64,000 nucleotides of DNA, taken from assembly GCF_964340395.1 (NCBI RefSeq), contig NC_135568.1:7234579-7298578 (forward strand), read 5' to 3'. Each line of letters begins with the position of its first letter. The first letter of the stretch is position 1. This DNA is from Glandiceps talaboti (lineage: Eukaryota > Hemichordata > Enteropneusta > Spengelidae). This document shows, one piece after another, positions 1 through 43,658 of this stretch. The notes under the pieces were generated by a model. It did not search any database, had not been told where the DNA came from, and saw only the letters and a program-made list of their open reading frames with translations. A program made the translations under genes and the position numbers.

Positions 1-13
1 TAAATTTACATAC

Positions 14-8917
<8,904 letters not shown>

Positions 8918-10584
8918 ACTGTTCCTCTTTGTAGGTCGTCTGAACATTTTGGTCCGTGTTTTTAGGTCTTGAAAAACGCGCACGACTGTCGCTGGAAACT
9001 ATCCACAAATTAACGCGTGAATGGATAAAATCATCTCGAAAATAACATTTATACTAGTGCTATGCCAACCATTAATAATTAATCTTGAATTATTAAATCA
9101 TGCTCGTGTTATATACTGTAGTAAATATCCATGTTTTAAGAAGTGTTTCTTTCTTTTCTCTAAATATAGATAGATTTCGAACATTTACAACCATTCATGA
9201 ACAAACCGTTGCATAGAATGTTGTGTTAGTTTTGTATCATATACATTAATTCGTTAACATATACATTATGCAAATTGTCAGAAAGTGAGATATTTCAAAA
9301 TACTTGTGAAATAAGTTTTGCAAACAAACGTTATCAACCCCGGTAACAGTTGTCATGGTGAGAGTAAATTGATTACTTATTTTAAAGGGGTGACGTTTGG
9401 TGCGGGTTTCACAAGCACATCATCCAGATCAGTGTACTTGTAAGCCTTGTGAATTTTATATCTGCGATTATGTTTGACGGCGTACCCTGTCCAAAATCTG
9501 TCTAGGTGTTGTTAAACACTGTAAGTACTAAATGTATTGGAACACACATTTGTGACATTAGTATGATTAGGTTTATACTGAAATACATACTCCAAATTGA
9601 TGTTAAAACGTCTTATTTAAAGGGGCACAAGCTGAGTTTATACGTTTTGGGCGAGATTGATGCTGCGTATTTAAAAGTCACTCTGAGTATTCCACCTACT
9701 GAAGCATAGTATTACTTAACCATCACTTGTAATTAACTAAACGCAACCCATGTATTAAGATGTAAAATATATACAAACTGATGACGTATTTGTTTTATAC
9801 CTATCAAAAAATGTCGAGGAATCCATAATAGGCGACCAACTGTTCTAACAATGCAAGTAGACAATTTTAATGTCATAGAAGGCATGCATCACATCGATAT
9901 CGAGGTTTTATGTAAGTATTTTGAGTTGAGTAAAATTATGATAAACTCAGCTTGTCCCACTTTAATTGATAAAATAGAATACAAACAACAACAAAAACAT
10001 AGAGTTGACGTGTGATAATTCGCAATATATGCCAATGTATTAATGAATAAACGAAAATCTCACTAAATATCTCAATAACACATAGGTCAACACAGTAGGT
10101 CTGTTTTGCAAAAAAGTGCATTGTGCATGTGAAGGGTCTCTCTTCTTTGTCATGTAATATTTCAATCTTTCAACCTCTTTATTTCCACTCAATTCATATT
10201 TGAGGAAACATTGCAGTTCTTTCATTGGTTTTCAAATACTTCGACGCAATATCATTATTTATAGCATATCTAATTGTATCACTGCAGTATTTTCAAAAAC
10301 TTGTAAAACATAGTTTTTTAAAAACAATATCAATGTATTGCATCGCCACATTGCTATGAACATAGTCATGTATATCACTCAGTAAAGACGACCTTGCCAT
10401 GCAATTAAATATTAGGACACAGCCTTGTTCAATATAAGTAGTAACGTCATGAAAAGCTATGATTTAACTCAATGGCTTAGTTTGGTTACCTGAATAAACG
10501 TACGTTCACACACAAGTACAAACTCGACAAATGGTGTTTTGCTAAATGTTCATAAAACGCCAAAGTCTAGGACCTATTTGACTG
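8918..10584. other. Intergenic interval between the two adhesion GPCR genes
   Basis: About 1.7 kb separates the stop of gene 2 from the start codon of gene 1, both on the minus strand. It should contain the gene 2 3' UTR and the gene 1 promoter. I see a MITE (9617-9965) and a block at about 9053-9305 that repeats about 8186-8440 from intron 1 of gene 1. No clear core promoter motif was recognised. Confidence 0.6.
9617..9965. mobile_element. TTAA-flanked MITE, family A, complete copy
   Basis: The left end TTAAAGGGGCACAAGCTGAG and right end CTCAGCTTGTCCCACTTTAA form terminal inverted repeats of about 25 bp bounded by TTAA, over about 350 bp with no ORF. TTAA targets are the signature of the piggyBac superfamily; assignment is inference. 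Confidence 0.7.
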
Positions 10585-33797
<23,213 letters not shown>

Positions 33798-34095
33798 GGT
33801 GTATTTCCTCACTCGTCGTCCCTATGTCTAAAATCGTTTAAGTTACCCAAAGCACGGATGTCTCTTGATTGGATCTTGATCGAGAGATAAAATAGAAAGC
33901 CTATATGCAATCAACTAGTAGTTTTTCTCCAAAACAGAATAACGGTATGCCAATCATCACTGTCACTGTGACTCAAGCTGTTTATGTTTCCACAGACGCA
34001 ATATAAAACGAATATCTCACGAGTCTCACTTGATTGATAGACCAATGAAAAGCACCAGGGAAACTAATCATGCCAACTGTTATCACCATTCTCTT

Positions 34096-34136
34096 GCAAT
34101 CTATGTGACGTCATGCAATCCATGTGACGTCATTTC
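34096..34136. promoter_or_regulatory. Two tandem CRE (TGACGTCA) motifs upstream of gene 2
   Basis: A 19-bp unit ending ATGTGACGTCAT is tandemly repeated, placing perfect palindromic TGACGTCA sites at 34106-34113 and 34125-34132. They lie about 310 bp upstream of the gene 2 start codon. TGACGTCA is the CREB/ATF full site; a role in gene 2 expression is inference. Confidence 0.45.
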
Positions 34137-34294
34137 ATGAATAGATATCAACATATAATAAAGTGTTATCTTTCTCTTCTAGTAATTTCTAGTAATATAG
34201 ACTTAGATGAAAGTACATCAGGACAGGAAAATTATTCAAATCCTTAGGCGTGGCATTGTTGTAAGAAAAAGTAATACATGTATTTAATACCATG

Positions 34295-34344
34295 TATACA
34301 TACATACATACATACATACATACATACATACATACATACATACA

Positions 34345-34378
<34 letters not shown>

Positions 34379-34428
34379 CATACATACACACATACATACA
34401 TACATACATACATACATACATACATACA

Positions 34429-34462
<34 letters not shown>

Positions 34463-34632
34463 CATACATACACACATACACCTACCTACCTACCTACCTA
34501 CCTACCTACCTACCTACATACATACATACATACATACATACATACATACATACATACATACATACATACACACACACATACATACATACATACATACATA
34601 CATACATACATACATACATACATGTACATACA
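34295..34632. repeat. (CATA)n/(CCTA)n array
   Basis: About 340 bp with an internal direct repeat: CATA tracts separated by TATATACATACATACACACA, then a CCTA block. Confidence 0.95.
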
Positions 34633-34959
34633 TGTTCAAGCGAAAGGGTTTCCAAAACAAGGGTCTAAATAATATGCAACTGCTGCAATCAGCATCTTTG
34701 AATTATTTATCAACTTCTTAATTACATAGAGAAAGGCACATACCGTGAACAGCACAAATGACAGAATAGCACAAAGTAGGCTTTAAGGCTATGATAATTG
34801 TTTCATTATTTAAAAGTATCCTTCTTTCCCGTCTGTTCCTATAGCAACAGTTGATAAGAAATTAATTGTCTTCTTGACCTTCTTTTCTATCCCCAGCGAT
34901 GTATGTACATATTTCATCAAACTCACAGGGGTATTTTGACTAACAATTCGTTTGTTAGT

Positions 34960-35213
<254 letters not shown>

Positions 35214-35553
35214 TATCTATCAAATACCACAATGTTGTTTCTTTTCATTTACTTATGTACTTATTTATTTATTTATTCACTCACTCACTCCATCACTCGT
35301 TTGTTCGTTCGTTTGTTTGTTCGTTCGTTCGTTTGTTTGTTTGTTTGTTTGTTCGATACAAATTCAAATATAAAACTACCTATCACCGTTTTAATGTAAA
35401 AAGGGCCTATCTGTATAGACCTGTGTACATGTGGTTTAATATGCTTTTATTAGAATGGTAGTTCATAATTTGGTATATTTCAGTTAATAAAGATATTATA
35501 CTTAATTCCCATATAACACTACAATAACTTGTCGCCGACCTTTAAATCTGTGT

Positions 35554-37200
35554 TTATTCTTTTCGTAATATCATATATCCTGAATCCCATCGTATAATGA
35601 CGTCACCATTGGGTTCTGTGATTGTTTCCTTCTTTAAAAACGTCATCACTTCATCTTGAATGGCTTTGGGGGCGTTCTTTCTAAATCCAGGGATTTGAGT
35701 CATAAAATCAAGTGTATCGTCTCCTTCAGGTGACTCTTCATTGAAACATTTGGTGACCTTTACCCTTACTGGTTGTGTAATCGTCTTCAGGTTTACATCT
35801 GGTAATCGTTGTCCCACCTTTTCCTCAATATAATCTGAATTTATGAACCACTGCTTAGGGTCATGGTAATATTTCCCTAAAATTCGCAGTAGTTTGCCAA
35901 GTTGGCCTGCAAAGAGAAAAATGACAACAATAATTGTATTTTCTACACTATCGTGTGATGTCAGTACTATTAATTTAGTATAATATTTGTTTCAAAGCGT
36001 GTAAACAATGTTTGTATGTAGACAGACCTGGTATTGTTATTGCATGTATTGCTACCGTACATAAATGAATACTTTGTACTGAGAAATTATGCCATAGTTG
36101 TCACACACATCGTAGAAACCCTTGTCTTGTTCCTGTACGATACTGTTAAGATTTACACCTCCAGTCACAGTATATTAGCATTGCTAATGAGTGTGTATAC
36201 GTAATTTTGAGGTCCGCAAATCTACTTGTTTCTGAGCCTACCAAGCTGCATTTAGTGAATTTATTTGAGGTGAACTTTCTTCTAAAGGACTAGAGACGGT
36301 GGGTGAATGATCAGAATTCGGATAGCTGTGGTGCAAAGTCGACTTTCGAGTATATTTGTTCATGCTCTCCAACACGAAGGACGTGAATACACCTTACATT
36401 AGTAAACTCGCCAGGTGTTACAAGGCTGCATAATTGATGAGATATGCTGGGCTGTAACGACTGCAAAGAAATCTCTAACCTCGCGAAACTTTGCCAGGGA
36501 GACTTGGTTCTCTGCCCTCCATGTGAGAAAAACGATTTGGAAAACGCCAAGCACATGTAAGTTCTTCATCCAGTACCACTATTGGTCATGCTTGTAGTGT
36601 CACTGAATCTTCACCTGTGACTCAATGTGGAGTGGTGATCAACGAACTTTTATGTTATATCACTGATAAGCTTGCCATTCTACCAAATGATATTATTATA
36701 AAACTTTGTGTCGAATATTACAATGATGGTGTAATTGAGAAAGCAAAGAAAATGTTATTCGATTTTGTAGATGACGGGAAATCTGGGCGCTACAAAAAAC
36801 GTCAAGGTCAGCACAAGAAAACTAACAATATTCAAGACATCATTAATTTGATTGACGAGACTGATCCTGACAATATGCCATGTTTTGTAGCTAAAGACCT
36901 TTCAAAACTCCCCCCTGTAGATGTGGCTCATGTTGATATTTCTACAATGTTCGTATCGAAAACAGTCAAAATAGTTTAATTGCAGCAGTGCTAAATTCCG
37001 ATACAATCCTCTATTCGGGGATTCATAATCTGTATAGAGATTTGTTGTATTTTTAAATGCTTTTATTTGTACATATGTGTATTTGTCGGGTTGTCTTTTT
37101 AAAGTCTTACTTGTTTTAAAATGCTGTTTTTTATGTATAGTTTTTATCTATGGGATGTTTATGAGCGTGTTTGCGTTCTTTTCTTTCCCGAAAATAAAGT

Positions 37201-37263
<63 letters not shown>

Positions 37264-38819
37264 TAGACAAAGTCGTTACTCTCGAAGTCCTGAGATGCAT
37301 GTAATGTAAAATTCATCCACAGCCACCCACACAGTCATTAACATCATATCTTTGTTAATCAATCACAAAATTCTAACCAATAACACAGTTCCTCATAAAG
37401 TTAGTGTTTATTGGGACAGTTATGTAATATTTCAAATATGGTATATTTGTCAGCTCAGGATGCTACTTATACACTGTTTACGTCACTATAACAGTTAGGG
37501 GTTCACTGATTGGATGAATAACTTCTTGTGTTGATTGAGGGACTTTGATCAGAAGAGGTTTAATTAGAAACCACATTGGTATCCAGACTATAGAAACCTG
37601 TACAATTACAATAACGTTCCCTTGTACTTGGAGTTGAACTCTACCTGGTAGTCTCTGAAGTGGCAAACCTGACCTTTGCAATCTTCCAGTACTCTATACT
37701 CACTATGATAAAGTTCTATGATCACCAAGCCCAAAAAAAGACAGAAAATTGACTAAATGGTAGTATCAATGTGTCTTGTGTGGCTTATCACACTTTACTG
37801 TAACATTCACTAGTAAGCTTATTCCATCCCCTTCTAACATTTCACGCAATCGAACTATCTTATCGACAGGCTTATTAATTTTTCCTGTGCCGAGACTAGC
37901 AGTTAGATGATGTATTAATGTAATATCATGTAACTTACCACTGCGTGTAACATTCACTAGTATTCCATCTCCTTCTAACATTTCATACAGTCGAACTATC
38001 ATGTCAACAGGTTCAGTGAAATGATACACAGAGTGTATAGCGTGAATAAAGTGGAAGGTGCTGATCACTTCACCTTTATCAACTCTCACCACATAATCTT
38101 CAATTTTTTCTATGTTGAACTCAAATTTCACATTTTCCCATTGCTTCTGTGTCTTTTTAGAGACAGTAAGTTCAACGAACTTCTGTAATTCTTCTTCTAC
38201 AGGTTCAACAGCTACGTAGACAACTTTGGGAAATCTATCAGCCAGAAAACTGATTGTTGCCTCTTCAACTTTTCCTGATTATGAAAACAACACCATGAAT
38301 ATTGTCATTCAGTCGTGTTTGAGAAGGTACATCATATCAGATTAATTTTAATATATGTATTCATACATACATACATACATACATATATACATACATACAT
38401 ACATACATACATACATACATACATAAATGCATACATAAATGCATACATACATACATACATACATACATACATACATACATACACACATACACACACATAC
38501 ATACATACATACATACATACATACATACATACATACATACATAAGTATAAGTGTCTCACAGTACATACATACATACTCATTCATTCATTCAGTGATGGTA
38601 TAAAATTTTCTAGCTACGTTAGGTAAGTCGTTACATACCGTTGCCTGTTCCAACAGACAATACTCGCAACTCAGCAATGTTCTCACATGTCAACATCATC
38701 TCGGCAACTCCTTTTAAATCTTGACCATGTTGATACCCTACCATGTTATTTATGTAAATTTGTAAACATCTGTGGTATTCCTCTGGGTAGTGAATTAATG
38801 ATTTTATTATCTCAGCCAT
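35554..38819 (-). CDS. Histamine N-methyltransferase-like gene, copy 1 (three coding exons)
   Basis: Exons 38639-38819, 37939-38274 and 35554-35906 join in phase to give 870 bp, 289 residues plus stop. Human HNMT is similar in length (292). Exon 1 carries SAM-binding motif I (LRVLSVGTGNG, continuing KVEE). Exon 2 carries VVYVAVEPVEEEL, the acidic motif II, and FHFIHAIHSVYHF, matching the family's WDFIHMIQMLYYV region. Exon 3 carries TLDFMTQIPGFRKNAP, matching the family's DFLTET...TAP segment. It is probably a soluble cytosolic SAM-dependent small-molecule methyltransferase. The substrate cannot be read from sequence, because invertebrate members have radiated widely. In copy 1 the residue after VNVT is Arg, whereas copy 2 has Val. 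Confidence 0.85.
36617..36979 (+). CDS. Retroelement-associated ORF (120 aa), LINE ORF1-like N-terminal region
   Basis: An intact plus-strand ORF contains LCYITDKLAILPNDIIIKLC and VEYYNDGVIEKAKKMLFDFV, then a basic stretch (RYKKRQGQHKKTN) and MPCFVAKDLSKLPPVDVAHV. From memory, this arrangement recurs in repeat-encoded proteins of cnidarians and invertebrate deuterostomes; I cannot name a family. It lies on the opposite strand to the surrounding gene and just upstream of an AATAAA/(TAA)n tail, so I read it as element-derived rather than a host gene. Confidence 0.5.
   Translation: MTQCGVVINELLCYITDKLAILPNDIIIKLCVEYYNDGVIEKAKKMLFDFVDDGKSGRYKKRQGQHKKTNNIQDIINLIDETDPDNMPCFVAKDLSKLPPVDVAHVDISTMFVSKTVKIV
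37190..37263 (+). repeat. AATAAA signal plus (TAA)n tail
   Basis: AATAAAGTG at about 37193 is followed at once by about 20 TAA units. It probably represents the 3' end of the element that carries the ORF at 36617-36979. Confidence 0.6.
37788..37905 (-). pseudogene. Partial duplicate of HNMT-like exon 2
   Basis: On the minus strand this stretch encodes KPVDKIVRLREMLEGDGISL, clearly related to the PVDMIVRLYEMLEGDGILVN segment near the end of exon 2, about 35 bp away. It has no good splice sites of its own and an altered ending. It is a local exon-fragment duplication inside the intron. The equivalent place in copy 2 retains only faint similarity. Confidence 0.65.
38363..38542. repeat. (CATA)n array in HNMT copy 1 intron 1
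   Basis: About 180 bp with ATATA, AAATG and CACA interruptions. The copy 2 counterpart is 45486-45643. Confidence 0.95.
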
Positions 38820-38942
38820 ATTTATCTAGAAAATATCATTAATTACGTGGAAATAGGGATAACAAATACTAGTATGTATTCATTTTAGCACAACTGAACT
38901 GATAAGGTTCAGTAGTGCCATAGGCATGGCAAAATGTCTGTC

Positions 38943-38946
<4 letters not shown>

Positions 38947-39006
<60 letters not shown>

Positions 39007-39024
39007 GTGTGTGTGTGTGTCACA

Positions 39025-39052
<28 letters not shown>
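38947..39052. repeat. (GA)n-(GT)n microsatellite
   Basis: About 57 bp GA then GT with a CACA break. The copy 2 counterpart at 46058-46188 has about twice the GA length and a shorter GT. Confidence 0.95.
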
Positions 39053-39055
<3 letters not shown>

Positions 39056-39840
39056 CAACTTAAATTAAAAAACTGCTGTACCGATTGCTTTGATATTTGG
39101 TGGCCATGTTACTTCTGGTGTCTAGTTGGGAAATTATGCAAATGAAAATGATTGCTTCAGAGATGTGGGTTTTCGGTCAAAAAATGTGATTTTTGGTCTA
39201 AAAACTTAAACTCAAAAACTATTATACAGATTGGCATGATATTTGGTTGGAACATTCTTAGTGGCGAGTAAATTAAGATTTGTTCATGACATGATGAGTC
39301 CCTCAGTAATATGTAAAGTAGGGCTAAAAATGTGTATTTTGGTCAAAAACCTACAATTCCAAAATGTTTCAGCAGATTGGGCTGAAATTGAATAGGGATG
39401 CATCTGTCGGTGTATAGATAAAGAAATATAAGCATATAATGATCTCATCCATAATATGCAAATTAGGTGTAAAATGTTAATTTTGGTCAAAAGTGAGTAA
39501 AACATTCATAAATGTATGCAAATATCCCTATCAATCATGATCACACCCATAGTAACAGCCAAACGGTTGTGTATTTTACAAAGATAACAATTGGGATTAA
39601 TAGACAATTGAATAAACATTCATACAATGTATGTAAATTTGCCTAGCAACAAGACTACGCCCATACCAACAGCCAAATTATCACATATATTGCAAAGATA
39701 GCAACATGGTTAATTATGCAACTGGATAGTCATTCAGCAAATGAACACCTATTTTAGCATGGACTAGCATATGGATAAACAATGTTAAAAACTGTACAGG
39801 GGTGCTACAACGCCAGCACCATTGGCGGTATTTTTTGATC
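39050..39840 (+). repeat. Dispersed repeat upstream of HNMT copy 1
   Basis: About 790 bp of low-complexity, motif-rich sequence (recurring TTTTGGTCAAAAA and AAATTATGCAAAT-like phrases) is shared with 46190-46985 through the segmental duplication. It is also found inverted at about 50685-50880. It has no open frame and is probably an old transposon. Confidence 0.6.
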
Positions 39841-39924
39841 ATCTTCAAGTCATATTTCAAATAAGTGTTATGTATTTGTCATTTTAGCCTACATCATTAC
39901 ATGTCATCCCCCCCCCCCCTCCCG

Positions 39925-41300
39925 CTGAATAACCTCCGTTAGAGGGTAATGTTTGTCATATTCCATTACTTGATAATCACAAACATTATTTGAATGTCCT
40001 AGCTGTCACTCTAAGGTTGCTGAAGTCATGATAACATAATGACTAGTATGACTTGTACCTCAGTTCATGCTCGTACCATGCCCCATGACCTCTGAACCCA
40101 TACATTCTAGCCTTTAGGACATAATTATGTCGTAAAGACCTACAACCCTTTGGGGACATGCCCTGGTTTATTTTTACATACCATTGCCTGTTCCAACATG
40201 ACTGGTCTAGTCTAGTCATGTTCCTATTCCTAGTCAAATCCTAATCGTATCTAACTCGGTCAACTATACATATGTATCTATTGTCCAGTCAGCCCACTGT
40301 TCTACACTCTTACTACTTGTCGTGTCGTCCTGCCACTAAATCATTGCACAACACAGTAACACATTCATCACGTTACGTGTTAAAGTACTCTTGAGGTGGG
40401 GCGAATATACTGCTAATTTATAATGACGACTGATTCGCAAGAGGACTTATAAACTGTCTCTAAATAGACACCATTTACTTCTAAGCTATTAAATTGATTT
40501 GTACAACTTACCACGGGTTCCCCTCAGTGATTATGTTCCAAGCTTAGGTTGATATATCAAAAGAATGTTAACTTGCCTAAATGAGTACACGTCAGATGAA
40601 AAAACTTGCTATGCTTGATGGGAAGACAACTCAACCAACTCGCCCTGGATAACCCCCGTTATATGGTAATGTTTGTCATATTCCATTACTTGATAATCAC
40701 AAACATTATTTGAATGTCCTAGCTGTCACTCTAAGGTTGCTGAAGTCATGATAACATAATGACTAGTATGACTTCGTAAAGACCTACAACCGTTTGGGGA
40801 CATGCCCTGGTTTATTTTTACATACCATTGCCTATTCCACCATGACTGGTCTAGTCTACTCATGTTCCTATCCCAAGTCAAATCCTAATCGTATCTACCT
40901 CGGTCAACTATACATATGTATCTATTGTCCAGTCAGCCCACTGTTCTACACTCTTACTACTTGTTGTGTCGTCCTGCCACTGAATCATTGCACAAAACAG
41001 TAACACACTCATCATGAATGTCTAACGTTATGTGTTAAAGTACTCTTGAGGTGGGGTGAATATACTGCTAATTTATAATGACGACTGATTCGCAAGAGGA
41101 CTTATAAACTGTCTCTAAATAGACACCATTTACTTCTAAGCTATTAAATTGATTTGTACAACTTACCACGGGTTCCCCTCAGTGATTATGTTCCAAGCTT
41201 AGGTTGATATATCAAAAGAATGTTAACTTACCTAAATGAGTACACGTCAGATGAAAAAACTTGCTATGCTTGATGGGAAGACAACTCAACCAACTCGCCC
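39925..41300 (-). repeat. Tandem duplication (about 0.7 kb x2) of the HNMT copy 1 5' region
   Basis: The sequence from AATAACCTCCGTTAGAGGGT recurs about 715 bp later (near 40645) with high identity. Both copies contain two candidate noncoding exon ends, CCCGTG followed by GTAAGTTG (40512; 41167) and CATTTAG followed by GTAAGTT or GCAAGTT (40577; 41232). HNMT copy 2 has only one such unit (47050-47245). Confidence 0.75.
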
Positions 41301-41305
41301 TATCA
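41232..41305 (-). promoter_or_regulatory. Candidate 5' noncoding exon and promoter of HNMT copy 1
   Basis: A perfect donor (ATTTAG|GTAAGTTAAC) at 41232 lies about 2.4 kb upstream of the coding start. A CACGTGACC E-box follows at about 41309-41320. The same layout is kept upstream of copy 2 (donor at 47177). The coding exon is preceded by a TTTTCTAG acceptor, as a spliced leader exon would require. The transcription start is not determined. Confidence 0.4.
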
Positions 41306-42593
41306 TAGTGCACGTGACCCCTGTACACATCATGAATTGCAAGGTGACAAAGCGTCTATGACATTATTAATTTAACCACAGACAAGTATATATGTGTATT
41401 AGTTATCTGTGATTTAACAACCACGTGTGGGCCGGCGGGCATCTACCAACCCTCTGAACGTCGTAAGTTGGAAAGATATTAATAAATTAATAAATTCATT
41501 CATTCATTCATTCATTCATTCATTAATTCATTCGTTTATTTATTCATTCGTTCATTCATGTAATATAAGTGCGAAAGTTGGAGTATACATAATTATAGTA
41601 ACAAATGATAGTAGTTTACATAAAACATTTTTTTTTATTTTGGAGTCCAAATCATTAGCTTGTCGCAAGGTGAGTTGGGCTTCAACTAAAATCCAAATAT
41701 GGAGCGTCAATAATATGGGCTATTAAATGAATTGGAGGTATATAGACAAAAACATGTAAATATAAGACATTGTAACGATCTGACAGTATTAAAATCTGAA
41801 TAATGATCACTAATTAACATATCGTAAAACTTTCTAAACATCGTTTGAGGTGAGACACATTCTGTTGTTAGACTCAGTATTCTGATGATCACCACCTGAA
41901 AACGAGATAGGAAACTGCCTGGCAGCTGTGTGTGCATTGACATCAATAGATACATGGAACTATAAGACTTGTCTCAAAGGTTTATGTCTTGTAATGTATA
42001 GGGATATTGTTATTATCAAATACTTTTTATTATGTTTTTAAAATTATGGAACATATTAATTCGCAGGATTTGTTTTCATTCTTTGTGTATTTTAATAAAT
42101 TTAAATGCTAGTATGTTGTTTTTTGTTTAAGAAAATCACAACTAATACTGAGTAGTGTGATTGCAAAAATAGTCGGGTTAACGCATCAACTTAAAAAGAC
42201 AATATAAAACTATTCTTCCAATCTGTAGTGGCTGTACATCTGATAGGAAGAAATAAACAACACAGATACCATTTGAAAAACAATGGAAAACCTGAACTAG
42301 ACACACATGAAAAGAAATAAAATAAAATAAAAAATCTACCTACCCCACCTATTTTAAAATTGAATGTAGTCGGAACCACGCAATTTTTTGAATTTCCTAA
42401 TTAGGAAAAGTGGAAATTTGAGGACAACATATTCCTTCACAAATTAAAAGTGAATGAGATACTCAAAACATCTGAAGACGAAGTGACTAAAAAATCTCCA
42501 AAGGGAATACTGGTAGTCTAGATTTAATCTTTCAAAAACAATCATTTATACAAAACTGGTTTCGTTACAAAATAATGGATCTCCGAGATTTCT

Positions 42594-42690
42594 TTAAAGG
42601 GGAACAAACTCAGTTTATATCTTTTGGGGCCACTCATAGCAACAGGCAACTACAGTTGTGCTACAGTGCATTTGGTGGTATTTTTAGAAT
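42594..42690. mobile_element. Truncated TTAA MITE (family A) at the duplication junction
   Basis: It starts TTAAAGGGGAACAAACTCAG, identical to the left end of the complete copy at 48733, then breaks off where unit 2 of the HNMT duplication begins. The junction of the tandem duplication thus falls inside or next to this element. Confidence 0.6.
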
Positions 42691-42791
42691 GGTAGTCCAT
42701 AATAACTTTGGTATATTTCAGTTAATAAAGATATTATACTTAATTCTCATATAACACTACAATAACTTGTCGCCGACCTTTAAATCTGTGT

Positions 42792-43565
42792 TTATTCTTT
42801 TCGTAATATCATATATCCTGAATCCCATCGTATAATGACGTCACCATTGGGTTCTGTGATTGTTTCCTTCTTTAAAAACGTCATCACTTCATCTTGAATG
42901 GCTTTGGGGGCGTTCTTTCTGAAACCAGGGATTTGAGTCATAAAATCAAGTGTATCGTCTCCTTCAGGTGACTCTTCATTGAAACATTTGGTGACCTTTA
43001 CCCTTACTGGTTGTGTAATCGTCTTCAGGTTTACATCTGGTAATCGTTGTCCCACCTTTTCCTCAATATAATCTGAATTTATGAACCAACCCTTAGGGTC
43101 ATGGTAATATTTCCCTAAATTTCGTAGTAGCTTGCCAACTTGGCCTGCAAAGAGAAAGCGAAATAATTATGATAACCATCATTGTATGTTCTGAACTATC
43201 AGGTCATGTCAGAACTATTTGTAGAGTAATAAATCTAGCATTTGTTTCAAAGAATGTAAAGAAGGTGTGTACGTAGACAGACCTTGTATTGAGATATGAT
43301 ACGTAAATGTATACCACAGTTGCTTATTTGTTTTTGCACGTCGTCGAAACCCATAGAATTAAAGTAAGGTTTCATTCGTGTCGAATTGTAACTGATATTC
43401 CCTGTAATGACAAATCTGGCCTTTGTAATCTCTGTAATATTGCATTATTCTGTACTTACTATGATAAATATCTAGATCAAGTGGTAAGCCACCCCCTCCC
43501 CCCAAAAATAGACAACAAAGGTCGCGAAGTAAAGATGCTTTGGTGTTTCACTCATGACAGGTAAT

Positions 43566-43658
<93 letters not shown>

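Larger units (their letters stand above)
36180..37600 (+). mobile_element. Insertion in HNMT copy 1 intron carrying a retroelement-like ORF
   Basis: This about 1.4-kb block has no counterpart in copy 2, so it was inserted after duplication or lost from copy 2. It contains the 120-codon ORF at 36617-36979 and ends in an AATAAA followed by a (TAA)n tract, as at the 3' end of some non-LTR retroelements. Exact insertion borders and target-site duplications were not resolved. Confidence 0.5.

Noticed and set aside
34295-34632. Possible CRISPR-like array
   Set aside because: The units are 4 bp with no unique spacers and no cas genes; the DNA is clearly eukaryotic.
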